Of a DNA stretch of 40,295 nucleotides, positions 1-9,126 are shown piece by piece. The notes beneath the pieces were generated by a model, which made no database searches, was not told the origin of the DNA, and saw only the letters and a program-made list of their open reading frames with translations. A program made the translations under genes and the position numbers. Within the stretch, counting starts at the first letter, position 1. Each line of letters begins with the position of its first letter. Origin of the DNA: Bifidobacterium breve (GTDB lineage: Bacteria; Actinomycetota; Thermoleophilia; Miltoncostaeales; Miltoncostaeaceae); contig CAMCOB010000003.1 in assembly GCA_945876305.1 (NCBI GenBank), positions 1-40,295 of the forward strand, in the 5' to 3' direction.

Positions 1-1028
1 TCCACGTGGTGGTCGGCCAGCTCGGAGATATGCACCAGGCCCTCGACGCCTGCGTGAATCTCCACGAACGCACCGAAGGTGACCACCTTGGTGACCTTGC
101 CGGGAACGATGTCGTTGATCTGGTAGGTCTCGATGACGCTCTGCCACGGATCGGCCTGAGTCTGCTTAAGGCCCAGAGAGATCCGCTGGCGGTCGCGATC
201 GATTTCGAGCACTTTCACGTCCACCTTCTCGCCGACGTTCAGCACCTCAGACGGGTGATTGACGTGGCTCCACGAGAGCTCGGAGATGTGAATGAGGCCG
301 TCGATGCCGTCGAGGTCAACGAACGCACCGAAGTCGACGATGTTCGAGATGACGCCCTCAACGACCTTGCCGGGCTCCAGGTCGTCGAGGATGCGCTGAC
401 GCACCTCACGGCGCTCGTGCTCGAGCACTGCGCGACGGGAGAGCACGACGTTGTTGCGGCTGCGGTTGAGCTCGATCACCTTGCACTCGAGCTTCTGGCC
501 GAGGAACTCGTCGAGGTCCTGGACGCGGCGGATGTCAACCAGCGAGGCGGGCAGGAAGCCGCGCACCCCGAGGTCGAGGATGAGGCCGCCCTTGACGACC
601 TCGATGACCGTGCCCTCAACGGTTTCGCCAGCGGTTGAGGCGGCTTCGATGCGCTTCCAGGCCTTCTCAAACCGGGCGCGCTTCTTAGACAGCACCAGGC
701 GACCGTCCTGGTCCTCCTTCTGCATGACCAGGGCGTCGATCATCTCGCCCAGCTGCACCTCATCGGCAACGTTGACCGACTTGCGGATTGAGAGCTCGCT
801 GAGGGGGATGACACCCTCGCTCTTGTATCCGATGTCGACCAGGATCTCGTCCTTGTCGATGCGCACGACCCGACCGGACACGACATCGCCCTCACCAAAC
901 TCCGGGATGGTGATGTCGTAGTTCGGAATCATCTGTCCGTCGACCTCGACGTACTCCGGCCCATCAAGCGTGAAGATGGGGGTATCGAGTGGGATGATGA
1001 CCACGTCGTCTGGGATTGCGGTGCTCAT
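1..1028 (-). CDS. rpsA: 30S ribosomal protein S1, C-terminus truncated at the left window edge
   Basis: Reverse strand reads MSTAIPDDVVIIPLDTPIF...GDVVSGRVVRIDKDEILVDIGYKSEGVIPLSEL...GTVIEVVKGGLILDLGVRGFLPASLVD...GVISNIVDFGAFVDLDGIDGLIHISELSW...KVTKVVTFGAFVEIHAGVEGLVHISELADHHV: repeated S1 domains. Absent from the ORF track because the stop lies outside the window. Confidence 0.95.
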   Translation of the reverse strand, partial: MSTAIPDDVVIIPLDTPIFTLDGPEYVEVDGQMIPNYDITIPEFGEGDVVSGRVVRIDKDEILVDIGYKSEGVIPLSELSIRKSVNVADEVQLGEMIDALVMQKEDQDGRLVLSKKRARFEKAWKRIEAASTAGETVEGTVIEVVKGGLILDLGVRGFLPASLVDIRRVQDLDEFLGQKLECKVIELNRSRNNVVLSRRAVLEHERREVRQRILDDLEPGKVVEGVISNIVDFGAFVDLDGIDGLIHISELSWSHVNHPSEVLNVGEKVDVKVLEIDRDRQRISLGLKQTQADPWQSVIETYQINDIVPGKVTKVVTFGAFVEIHAGVEGLVHISELADHHV

Positions 1029-1103
1029 GTTGTTGGTGTCCTTGGCTGAAACGGTGCCATCCAGACGCTGCAGATGACACCGGTCGAATTGGTGGAGCGC
1101 GGG

Positions 1104-1109
1104 AGTATA
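1104..1109 (-). promoter_or_regulatory. putative -10 element (TATACT) for rpsA
   Basis: Minus-strand TATACT in the roughly 100-bp leader upstream of rpsA; no convincing -35. Confidence 0.35.
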
Positions 1110-1124
1110 GGCGGGATCCGCGCC

Positions 1125-1355
1125 TCAGCCCGGGCGGTGAGGCGACATCAGCACCCGCCGCGCCCAATTCAGCCGGGCGAGCCAGCGGGAGCCGTCATTC
1201 ACGTCACTCGCAGCCATCTCCCGCAGCACGGTGAATGCCGCCTCAATCACCTCGGGGCGGGCATCCGTGTGTACCTCGAGCACTGCATATGGGTCGAGCC
1301 CGGGCTCGGGCGCGGGCGGATCCCACTGGGGGGTCAGGCCTTGGCCTTCAGCCAT
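1125..1355 (-). CDS. small J-domain-like hypothetical protein, overlapping the 3' end of polA
   Basis: 76-aa ORF: LDPYAVLEVHTDARPEVIEAAFTVLREMAASD...RLNWARRVLMSPHRPG. Resembles DnaJ helices I-III but lacks a clear HPD. Confidence 0.55.
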   Translation of the reverse strand: MAEGQGLTPQWDPPAPEPGLDPYAVLEVHTDARPEVIEAAFTVLREMAASDVNDGSRWLARLNWARRVLMSPHRPG

Positions 1356-3967
1356 GTGATGCCCTCCCCCGCGTCCACCGCCAGCGGCGGGTCCATCGCG
1401 TATGCACCCACCATCGCCTCAGTGATGAGCGATCGCACTGCCCCGCCGCTCTCCGGTGGGGCCTCCACGAGCAATTCGTCGTGGATCTGGAGCACGAGGC
1501 GGGCACCGAGCTCCGGCGCCGATTTCAGGGCAGTCGCCGCACGGATCATCGCGATCTTGATGATGTCGGCCGCCGACCCCTGAATGACCGTGTTGACGGC
1601 AAGACGCTCCCCCAGTTGCCGCTGCTGCTGCGTACGGGCCGTAAGCTCAGGGATCGGCCTGCGCCGGCCAAGCAGCGTGGTGACAAATCCATCAGTGGTG
1701 GCCCGCTCAATGACGCTGGCGATAAACGCACCCACCTTGGGATATCGCGCCAGGTAGGTGTCGATGTATTCGCGGGCATCCGCACGGGAGATGCCCAGTT
1801 GCTCTGACAGGCCGAAGTCGCTGATGCCGTAGACGATGCCGAAGTTGACGGCCTTCGCGCGGTCCCGAAGAGGCCTGTCCACCTCGGAACGGGGCACCCC
1901 AAATACCTCGGCGGCCGTAGCCGCATGCACGTCGAGGCCCTCGCGGAATGCGTTCTGCAGAGCAGTTTCACCGGAGCAGTGCGCGAGAATGCGCAGCTCA
2001 ACCTGCGAGTAGTCAAAGCTCATGAGGTGGGTACCCGGACTCGCCACAAAGGCATCACGGATCTCGCGCCCCGCCTCGGTGCGGATGGGAATGTTCTGCA
2101 GGTTCGGGTTGGTGGACGACAGCCGGCCGGTCTCCGCCACCGTCTGGTTGAAGGTGGTGTGAATACGCCCATCGACGGGATCCACCAGGTCGGGAAGCGC
2201 CGACAGGTAGGTGCTGTCCAACTTCACAAGTTCGCGGTAGCGGCCAATGAGGGGCACGATCTCGTGCTGGTCCTCGAGCGTCCGCAGCACCTTTCGGTCG
2301 GTTGAGTACCCGGTCTTTCCCTTGCGCTGAGCCGGCAACCCGAGCCGTTCAAACAGCACCTCAGCCAACTGCTTGGGCGAGTCAATCGTGAATGGGCCGC
2401 CAGCGAGGTCGTGGATGCGCGTGGTGAGCGAGTCGATCTCGATGCGGATGCGGTCACGAATCTCTGCGAGCCGGTCAACGTCAATAGCAACTCCAAGATT
2501 CTCCATTCCTGCAAGCACCCCGATGAGCGGCATCTCAATCTCGCGGTACAGATGTGTGAGCCCTTCCTCCTCCATGCGTCGCACCTGCACGGGGGCCAGA
2601 TCGCGCACGAGTGCAGCCTGCACCGCTGCGGCAGAGGCGTCCTCGTCCGGTCCCTCCGCCCGAGCCGATATCCCCTCATCGGCTGCGATCTCATCGAGTG
2701 GGTACCCACGCCGCCGGGGGTCGAGCAGATAGGCGGCCACCATGGTGTCGTGCGCCGGAAGTGGTGCATCCAAGCGGGCACGCCGTAGAAGCGCCTTGCC
2801 ATCGTGCGCTGTCCACGGGGCCGCACCGAGCACCGATCCGATTACAGGATCACCGGTGGGTGCCACGGCGAATGTTCGTGCCGGGCCCTCTCCGGCCACC
2901 ACCGCCACCCGGTCGCCCGACAGCCCCACAGCCGCGCCTGGCGTGCCCGCGAGCGACATCGCAAGCGACTCCGGCGCATCCTCCACAACAGCCATCGACG
3001 GCGCCGATGTGTGTGCCACAGCCGCTGGCTCGTCTCCGCCGCTGCCACCCTCTTCCGCGATCCGGCGCGCAAGGGTGCGAAACTCAAACCCCTCAAATGC
3101 CGCATGAAGAGCCTCGAGGCGCTCGCTATCGCGTGTGATGAACGGGACGTCGCCGGGATCGACGTCGAGCGGCACGTTGACGTCGATCACCGAGAGGTCG
3201 CGGCACATGCGCGCCATGTCGGCGAACTCGGTGAGGTTCTCCTTGCGCTTGGGGGTCTGCTCCCCGGCATGGGCCAGAACCTCTTCGAGCGTGCCGTACT
3301 TCTCCATCAGTTGCGACGCGGTCTTTGCCCCGATACCGGGCACGCCGGGGAGGTTGTCGCTCGAATCGCCAATCATCCCGCGCAGGTCCGGCATGAGCGC
3401 GGGCACCACTCCATACCGTTCCAGCACCATGGCCGGGTCGTACCGGGTGGTGTCGGTTACCCCCCGGCCCGTGGCAAGGACGCTGATGAAGTCGTCAACC
3501 AGTTGCAATGCGTCCCGGTCACTGGTGAGGATGGTGACCCGCATGCCAGCCGCGCCCGCTCGCTTGGCCAGCGTGCCGATGACGTCGTCGGCCTCAAATC
3601 CCGCCGCCTCCACGTTGACCGCCCCGAAGGCCTCCATCAGCGGCCGGAAGTGCGGCACCTGCGCCTTGAATCCCTCCGGAGTGGCACGTCGCCCCGCTTT
3701 GTATTCGGGGTAGATGGCATCGCGGAAGGTCGGGCCGGGGGGATCCCACGCCACGATAACCCGCGATGGCCGCTCCTCCTCAATAACCTTGATGGTCATC
3801 GCCGAGAGCCCATAGAGCGCGTTGGTGGGCATACCATCCGACCGGGTGATGGTTTCGGGGAGTGCAAAGAAGGCCCGAAACGCCAGACTGAAGCCATCGA
3901 TGAGAAGGATCTCGCCATCCGGGTTGACGGCGGCGTCGGTGGCATCGGTTCGGGGCTCAGAGGTCAC
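1334..3967 (-). CDS. polA: DNA polymerase I with 5'-3' exonuclease domain and degenerate 3'-5' exonuclease domain
   Basis: LLIDGFSLAFRAFFALP...GDSSDNLPGVPGIGAKTA (5' nuclease); FNQTVAETGRLSSTNPNLQNIPIRTEAGREIRDAFV...DYSQVELRILAH...RDRAKAVNFGIVYGIS...LQIHDELLVEAP (polymerase A motifs). GTG start at 3967 preferred over the track ATG at 4087. Confidence 0.95.
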   Translation of the reverse strand: MTSEPRTDATDAAVNPDGEILLIDGFSLAFRAFFALPETITRSDGMPTNALYGLSAMTIKVIEEERPSRVIVAWDPPGPTFRDAIYPEYKAGRRATPEGFKAQVPHFRPLMEAFGAVNVEAAGFEADDVIGTLAKRAGAAGMRVTILTSDRDALQLVDDFISVLATGRGVTDTTRYDPAMVLERYGVVPALMPDLRGMIGDSSDNLPGVPGIGAKTASQLMEKYGTLEEVLAHAGEQTPKRKENLTEFADMARMCRDLSVIDVNVPLDVDPGDVPFITRDSERLEALHAAFEGFEFRTLARRIAEEGGSGGDEPAAVAHTSAPSMAVVEDAPESLAMSLAGTPGAAVGLSGDRVAVVAGEGPARTFAVAPTGDPVIGSVLGAAPWTAHDGKALLRRARLDAPLPAHDTMVAAYLLDPRRRGYPLDEIAADEGISARAEGPDEDASAAAVQAALVRDLAPVQVRRMEEEGLTHLYREIEMPLIGVLAGMENLGVAIDVDRLAEIRDRIRIEIDSLTTRIHDLAGGPFTIDSPKQLAEVLFERLGLPAQRKGKTGYSTDRKVLRTLEDQHEIVPLIGRYRELVKLDSTYLSALPDLVDPVDGRIHTTFNQTVAETGRLSSTNPNLQNIPIRTEAGREIRDAFVASPGTHLMSFDYSQVELRILAHCSGETALQNAFREGLDVHAATAAEVFGVPRSEVDRPLRDRAKAVNFGIVYGISDFGLSEQLGISRADAREYIDTYLARYPKVGAFIASVIERATTDGFVTTLLGRRRPIPELTARTQQQRQLGERLAVNTVIQGSAADIIKIAMIRAATALKSAPELGARLVLQIHDELLVEAPPESGGAVRSLITEAMVGAYAMDPPLAVDAGEGITWLKAKA

Positions 3968-4087
3968 ACGGGCGAGTGTATCGGCGCCCATCGGCCGCCC
4001 CTGATCCGGAAGGGGACACCAGTCCGGGGGTGAATGAGCATTTCGTGGGTAGTCTGCCCGCGTTTGCAATCGGTCTTGGAGGACCAC

Positions 4088-5509
4088 GTGGGCGTCACAC
4101 CATCAGCGCAGTACAGCATCACCCTCCGCCTTGAGATGGCGCACGGCCTGCCCGGCCTCGCCGCCGAGGTGGCGAGCGCCATCAGCGCCGCCGGGGGGTC
4201 GATTACGTCGATGGAGGTAGTGGAGGCCGATCACCGACGCGTCGTACGCGAGATGGTGGTGAATGCCTCGAGCGTTGAGAACGAGGATGAGGTCATCGCT
4301 GCCGCTGGAGCAGTGGACGGGGTCACGGTCACCTCTGCCGAGGACCGCACCTTCCGTCTCCATAAGGGCGGGAAGATCGAGATGGTGCCCCGTGCACGTC
4401 TTGAGACCCGCGAGGACCTCTCCGTGGCCTACATGCCCGGTGTGGCAAGCGTGGCCCGTGCCATCGCCGCTGACCCCCTCGCCGCGTTCGACTACACCCT
4501 TAAGCGCAACATGGTGGCCGTAATCACCAACGGCACGGCAGTGCTCGGCCTCGGCGACATCGGGGCTGCTGCCGGCATGCCGGTGATGGAGGGCAAGTCA
4601 CTGCTCTTCAAGGAGTTCGCTGACGTGGACTCCTACGCCATCTGCGTGGACAGTAAGGACCCAAAGGAGATCATCCGGGTGTGCGAGGCCATCGCCCCGG
4701 CATTCGGTGGCATCAACCTCGAGGACATCGCTGCCCCTGTGTGTTTTGAGGTAGAGGACACCCTGAAGGAGCGCCTGGACATCCCGGTGTTCCATGACGA
4801 CCAGCACGGCACCGCCGTGGTACTGCTCGCGGCACTCATCAATGCCTGCAAGATCACCGGTCAGAAGATCGAGGACCTGAAGGTGGTCGTCAACGGCATC
4901 GGTGCCTCCGGGGTGGCCTGCTCGAAGATCCTGCTGAACGCTGGCGTGACCAACATCATCGGCTGCGACACCCGCGGCGCGATCTACCACGGCCGCACCG
5001 AGAACATGAACTTCATGAAGGACTGGTACGCGGATCACACCAATCCCGAGAACATCCGGGGGGACCTCACCGAAGCGGTAAAGGGCGCCAACCTATTTGT
5101 GGGTCTGTCTGGCCCGGGCACGTTCTCGGTGGACCAGCTGAAGAGCATGGGCAAAGACCCGATCGTGTTCGCCATGGCCAACCCGACCCCTGAGATCATG
5201 CCCGAGCAGGCCGCGCCGTACGTGCGCGTGATGGCCACGGGGCGGTCCGACTATCCAAACCAGATCAACAACGTGCTGGCATTCCCGGGGCTCTTCCGGG
5301 GTGCGCTCGACGTCCGGGCCACCTCTATCAGCGAAGGAATGAAGGTGGCCGCCGCGCAGGCGATCGCCGACACCATCAGCGACGACGAGCTGCACGAGGA
5401 CTACATCATCCCGAGCGTGTTCAACCCGGCCGTGGCGCCGGCCGTGGCGGCTGCCACCCGCCGTGTCGCCATTGATGAGGGATTGGCGCGGATCATTCCC
5501 GAGGAGTAA
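4088..5509 (+). CDS. NAD(P)-dependent malic enzyme with N-terminal ACT-like domain
   Basis: [40 protein letters not shown] (ACT-like), then [39 protein letters not shown]...[21 protein letters not shown] at 4088 preceded by GGAGG. Confidence 0.93.
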   Translation: MGVTPSAQYSITLRLEMAHGLPGLAAEVASAISAAGGSITSMEVVEADHRRVVREMVVNASSVENEDEVIAAAGAVDGVTVTSAEDRTFRLHKGGKIEMVPRARLETREDLSVAYMPGVASVARAIAADPLAAFDYTLKRNMVAVITNGTAVLGLGDIGAAAGMPVMEGKSLLFKEFADVDSYAICVDSKDPKEIIRVCEAIAPAFGGINLEDIAAPVCFEVEDTLKERLDIPVFHDDQHGTAVVLLAALINACKITGQKIEDLKVVVNGIGASGVACSKILLNAGVTNIIGCDTRGAIYHGRTENMNFMKDWYADHTNPENIRGDLTEAVKGANLFVGLSGPGTFSVDQLKSMGKDPIVFAMANPTPEIMPEQAAPYVRVMATGRSDYPNQINNVLAFPGLFRGALDVRATSISEGMKVAAAQAIADTISDDELHEDYIIPSVFNPAVAPAVAAATRRVAIDEGLARIIPEE

Positions 5510-5523
5510 CCCTCCTCTGCCGC

Positions 5524-5606
5524 GGGGACGTGGCGGAACGGCAGACGCGGCGGTCTCAAACACCGCTCTGGGAAACCAGGTGTGGGTTCGACTCCCACCG
5601 TCCCCA
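5524..5606 (+). tRNA. tRNA-Leu (anticodon CAA)
   Basis: ggggacg...cgtcccc acceptor pairing, anticodon arm gcggt-ctCAAac-accgc, T-arm gtgggttcgactcccac, discriminator A; 83 nt; CCA not encoded. Confidence 0.9.
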
Positions 5607-5608
5607 TT

Positions 5609-5634
5609 GATGCCGGCGGGCACCCGCCGGCATC
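5609..5634 (+). terminator. GC-rich hairpin immediately 3' of tRNA-Leu
   Basis: gatgccggcggg-ca-cccgccggcatc: perfect 12-bp arms, 2 nt after the tRNA discriminator; no U-tract. Confidence 0.6.
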
Positions 5635-5652
5635 GCTCCATATCGTGACCCC

Positions 5653-6636
5653 ATGAAGGCGATCACATTCGACACGCCGGGCGGTCCAGAGGTGCTGCAT
5701 CTCGGGACGGTGCCGGACCCGTCCCCGGGAGACGGCGAGGTACTCGTGCGAGTGCGTGCCACAGCGGTCAATCGGGCCGACCTGATGCAACGTGCCGGCC
5801 ACTACCCCCCGCCCCCCGGCGCGAGCGAGATCCTGGGTCTCGAGTGCGCTGGCGAGATCATCGACATCCCGGCGGGCACCGACACGCACTTTGTCGTGGG
5901 GCAGCGGGTGATGTGCCTTCTGTCTGGCGGTGGGTACGCCGAGATGGTTGCCGTGCCCATCGGTCAGGTGATGGCCGTGCCGGATGGACTGAACTGGGAG
6001 CAGGCGGCGGCGATTCCGGAGGTGTTTCTCACTGCATGGATCGCTCTTGTGACACTCGGGAACGGTCGCCCCGGCGACGTTGCACTCGTGCATTCGATTG
6101 CCAGCGGCGTGGGCACGGCTGCGGCGCAACTGTGCGCGGCCATGGGAATCCGGTGCATCGGCACCTCGCGGTCGTTGGACCGGGCCGAGGTGGGTGCGCA
6201 CTGGGGCGCAGAGGCAATCGCCGTGGGCGATGGCGGCTTTGCAGACGCCGTCACCGCCATGACCGGACAGCATGGAGCGGACATCATCGTGGACCTTGTC
6301 GGAGCGAAGTACCTCGCTGAGAACGTGGCGTGTCTCGCCCGCAGCGGACGCATCATCCTCACCGGGCTCGTCGGGGGACGTACGGGCGAACTGGACCTCG
6401 GAACCCTGCTCGCGCGTCAGGGCCGCGTGATCGGCACCACCCTCCGTGGACGTACGACCTCCGAGAAGGCCGCCATCGTGACGGCGTTCTCGGTATGGGC
6501 CCTCCCCCGATTTGAGTACGGCACCCTCACGCCCGTGATTCATCAGGTACTGCCACTCGCACAGGCGGGCGACGCACACCACGTTGTCGGGAGCAACCTT
6601 GCCGTGGGCAAGGTCATCCTTACCGTACCGGGGTGA
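5653..6636 (+). CDS. zinc-independent quinone oxidoreductase (PIG3-like, MDR superfamily)
   Basis: MKAITFDTPGGPEVLHLGTVPDPSPGDGEVLVRVRATAVNRADLMQRAGHYPPPPGASEILGLECAGEI; cofactor-binding segment VHSIASGVGTAAAQLCAAMG. Confidence 0.92.
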   Translation: MKAITFDTPGGPEVLHLGTVPDPSPGDGEVLVRVRATAVNRADLMQRAGHYPPPPGASEILGLECAGEIIDIPAGTDTHFVVGQRVMCLLSGGGYAEMVAVPIGQVMAVPDGLNWEQAAAIPEVFLTAWIALVTLGNGRPGDVALVHSIASGVGTAAAQLCAAMGIRCIGTSRSLDRAEVGAHWGAEAIAVGDGGFADAVTAMTGQHGADIIVDLVGAKYLAENVACLARSGRIILTGLVGGRTGELDLGTLLARQGRVIGTTLRGRTTSEKAAIVTAFSVWALPRFEYGTLTPVIHQVLPLAQAGDAHHVVGSNLAVGKVILTVPG

Positions 6637-6727
6637 CCACACCCCCTCCCACCGGCGCTGACGCCATCTGACACAGCGTCAGACCCCGCGTGTTAGGTTT
6701 GCCGGGGCTCGCAAATCGAGGAGAAAC

Positions 6728-6889
6728 ATGAAGACCTTCATCAAGTTGCTGGCGCTCATTGGCATTGGCGCACTCGTGTACTGGTTCGTGCGCGAACGCC
6801 TTGGCGGTGAGCCCGACGAATTCACCTTCACGGAAGTGACCGACGCCGTGGCCGACGACGCCGCAGGCGCGGTCGCTGACGCCGCCTAA
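6728..6889 (+). CDS. 53-aa predicted single-pass membrane protein
   Basis: Strong SD (cgaggag) 4-5 nt upstream of ATG; MKTFIKLLALIGIGALVYWFVRERLGGEPDEFTFTEVTDAVADDAAGAVADAA; below the track length cut-off. Confidence 0.7.
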   Translation: MKTFIKLLALIGIGALVYWFVRERLGGEPDEFTFTEVTDAVADDAAGAVADAA

Positions 6890-6913
6890 ACGCGCTGCTG
6901 CGGGGTCTGTGCC

Positions 6914-7393
6914 GTGCCGGTGATCCATCCGTCCGGCGCGGACCCTGTGGGAGATCTCGACCCCGACCTGGCAGCCGCCGGGCGGGCGATCGGCATGGCG
7001 GTGGCCATGCGCTTGCGGGAGCTGGCACCAGCACTTCGGCCCGCGGACGACGATGGTCGTGAACCGACCCTCGTATTGGAAGAGGTGGCCCTTGTGCCGA
7101 CAGACCCTGCCGACGCACTCACGCTCGTGGCCTGCGTCGCCGCGCACGACGCGTATGTGAGCCATCGGCGGCGTCCGGGAGCCGTGAGCCCGGGAGCGCT
7201 TGCACTCGCCCGAGTGCTCGTCTGGGCATCCCGGGCGGAGATACTGGGACGGGCTCCGTCGATCGTGTGGATCGGACCCCCGAACCGCCGACCCGAGTCG
7301 GCTGACGGCTACCCGGTGACCGCATCAGTGCGCCTCACCGCGCCATCGGGCACCGTGCGCGCGACTGCATGCGGCGTGATGGCGCCCGTCTAA
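6914..7393 (+). CDS. hypothetical protein, 159 aa
   Basis: Fills the gap between the small membrane protein and dnaG; stop overlaps the dnaG stop by 4 bp. Confidence 0.6.
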   Translation: MPVIHPSGADPVGDLDPDLAAAGRAIGMAVAMRLRELAPALRPADDDGREPTLVLEEVALVPTDPADALTLVACVAAHDAYVSHRRRPGAVSPGALALARVLVWASRAEILGRAPSIVWIGPPNRRPESADGYPVTASVRLTAPSGTVRATACGVMAPV

Positions 7394-9126
7394 CCCTCGC
7401 CCCGAAGCACCACCTCAAGGCGCTTGATCATCGATTGCAGGCGCAGGTACTCCACGTCGTCCCCGGCCGTGCGCGCAGCCCCCATGGCGTCCTCCAGAGC
7501 CCGCTTCTCAACCCGGTAGTACGCGTCGCGCAGCCGTGCCTCGCTGCCACCATCGGCGGCCTCGGCGCGCAGGGCCGCCTCAAGGGGGCGAAGGACCTCG
7601 GGCCACTCGGTGGCGCCATCCACAATGAGCCGGAGCGCGTCACGGTGTGCCGGCGACCCGAGGTGATCCGCCTGCATTCCCGAGAGCAACGGACGGCCCA
7701 CCTCCGGCACCGCAAGCGCAAGCGCCAGCAGGCTGCGCTCGCGGGCCTCGTCCAATGAAGGTGCCGGGGGCGCGTCAGGGTGGAGTGCATTCGGAGTAGC
7801 GGCTGAACGCTTCGAGCCCCCTCCTGGCGCCTGAACCCGTCGCACGAAGCGATCGAGCAGCGCCGGGGACACACCGAGCGCGGTCACCCGCCGCAGCGCT
7901 TCGTCCTTGTCGGGCGACTCGGGCATGCCCTCAAGCAGCGCGCCAAGCTCCCCAAGCGTGCGTTCCCGGTCGGCAGGGTTGTCGGGGGTGCGTGCGATGC
8001 GACGGTCCACGAGCCACGGGATGAGGGGATCGGCATCCGCGACCGCTGTTGCCAGCACGCCGAGGCCCCCTGGCGTGCCCGCCAACTCGCCGGGATCCGA
8101 ACCCGGGGGCAGCGCCACCACCCCGAGGCGCAAGGGAATCCCCTTGGCAGCCTCAATGGTGCGGCGCGCCGCCTGCTCCCCCGCCTGATCGGCGTCAAAA
8201 CACAGGCGCACCTCTGAGGCCACCCGAGCCAGAAGTCGTAGCTGCGCCGCGGTGAGGGCCGTGCCCATGCAGGCCACCGCTCCCTCGATGCCCGCCATAT
8301 GCAAGCCCATCACGTCGGTGTAGCCCTCGCTCACCACCGCAAAGCCGGCCTTGGCGGCAGACTGCCGCGCCAAGTCGAGACCAAACAAGAGCTCGCGTTT
8401 GTGGAAGCCGTCGCGCTCCGCGCTGTTCACGTACTTTGCGCGCTCATTCGGGTCCATCGTGCGCGCACCGAATCCCTGCACCCTTCCCCGCGCGTCGCAG
8501 ATGGGAAAGGTGATCCGCCCAGTGAAGAAGTCAGCGGCCGTGCCCCCACGCAGCCGTGCGAGGCCCGCTGCCTCAAGTTGCTGCCGGGAGAAGCCCTCCT
8601 GAATCGCCCGTCCCGCCAATGCGGTCCCCGATGAGGGGGCCCACCCCACACGGAACCTGCGGATCATCTCCTCCGGAAATCCCCGGCCCAGAAGGTACTT
8701 ACGGGCAGGCTCGGCTTCGGGCGACTTCCAGAGCATTGCCTCATAGAAACTGCACGCGCGGTCGAGCAGTTCGCGAACCCGCTCGGATTCACGACGACGG
8801 GCCTCCTCCTCGGGAGATGCCTGGTCGTACTTGAGTTCCACCCCGAAGCGGTCGGCCAGCTGTTCGACCGCTTCCATGAACGACCCGGCGCCCTCGCGCT
8901 GTTGCATCCAGTCGAACGAATCGCCCGTGGCGCCACAGCCATAGCAGTAGTACGTGCGGTTCTCCGGCGGGATGAGGCAGAACGACGGCGTGCGCTCGTC
9001 GTGAAATGGGCATCTTCCCCACCACCTGCCACCGCGGCGTGCCAGCTGCACTTGGCCCCGTACGAGTTCCACGAGGTCGGCGGAGTGGCGCACCTCGTCG
9101 ATGCTCGCGTCGTGGATACGCGGCAT
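7390..9126 (-). CDS. dnaG: DNA primase
   Basis: CHC2 zinc finger CPFHDERTPSF..YYCYGCGATGDSFDW; Toprim VVSEGYTDVMGLHMAGIEGAVACMGTALT...CFDADQAG. Confidence 0.95.
   Translation of the reverse strand: MPRIHDASIDEVRHSADLVELVRGQVQLARRGGRWWGRCPFHDERTPSFCLIPPENRTYYCYGCGATGDSFDWMQQREGAGSFMEAVEQLADRFGVELKYDQASPEEEARRRESERVRELLDRACSFYEAMLWKSPEAEPARKYLLGRGFPEEMIRRFRVGWAPSSGTALAGRAIQEGFSRQQLEAAGLARLRGGTAADFFTGRITFPICDARGRVQGFGARTMDPNERAKYVNSAERDGFHKRELLFGLDLARQSAAKAGFAVVSEGYTDVMGLHMAGIEGAVACMGTALTAAQLRLLARVASEVRLCFDADQAGEQAARRTIEAAKGIPLRLGVVALPPGSDPGELAGTPGGLGVLATAVADADPLIPWLVDRRIARTPDNPADRERTLGELGALLEGMPESPDKDEALRRVTALGVSPALLDRFVRRVQAPGGGSKRSAATPNALHPDAPPAPSLDEARERSLLALALAVPEVGRPLLSGMQADHLGSPAHRDALRLIVDGATEWPEVLRPLEAALRAEAADGGSEARLRDAYYRVEKRALEDAMGAARTAGDDVEYLRLQSMIKRLEVVLRGEG

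Noticed and set aside
6-921. Plus-strand ORFs 6-638 and 451-921
   Set aside because: Antisense to rpsA, which reads perfectly on the minus strand.
5401-6642. 413-aa minus-strand ORF across tRNA-Leu and the oxidoreductase
   Set aside because: Antisense to a well-supported MDR gene and a tRNA; low-complexity high-GC translation.
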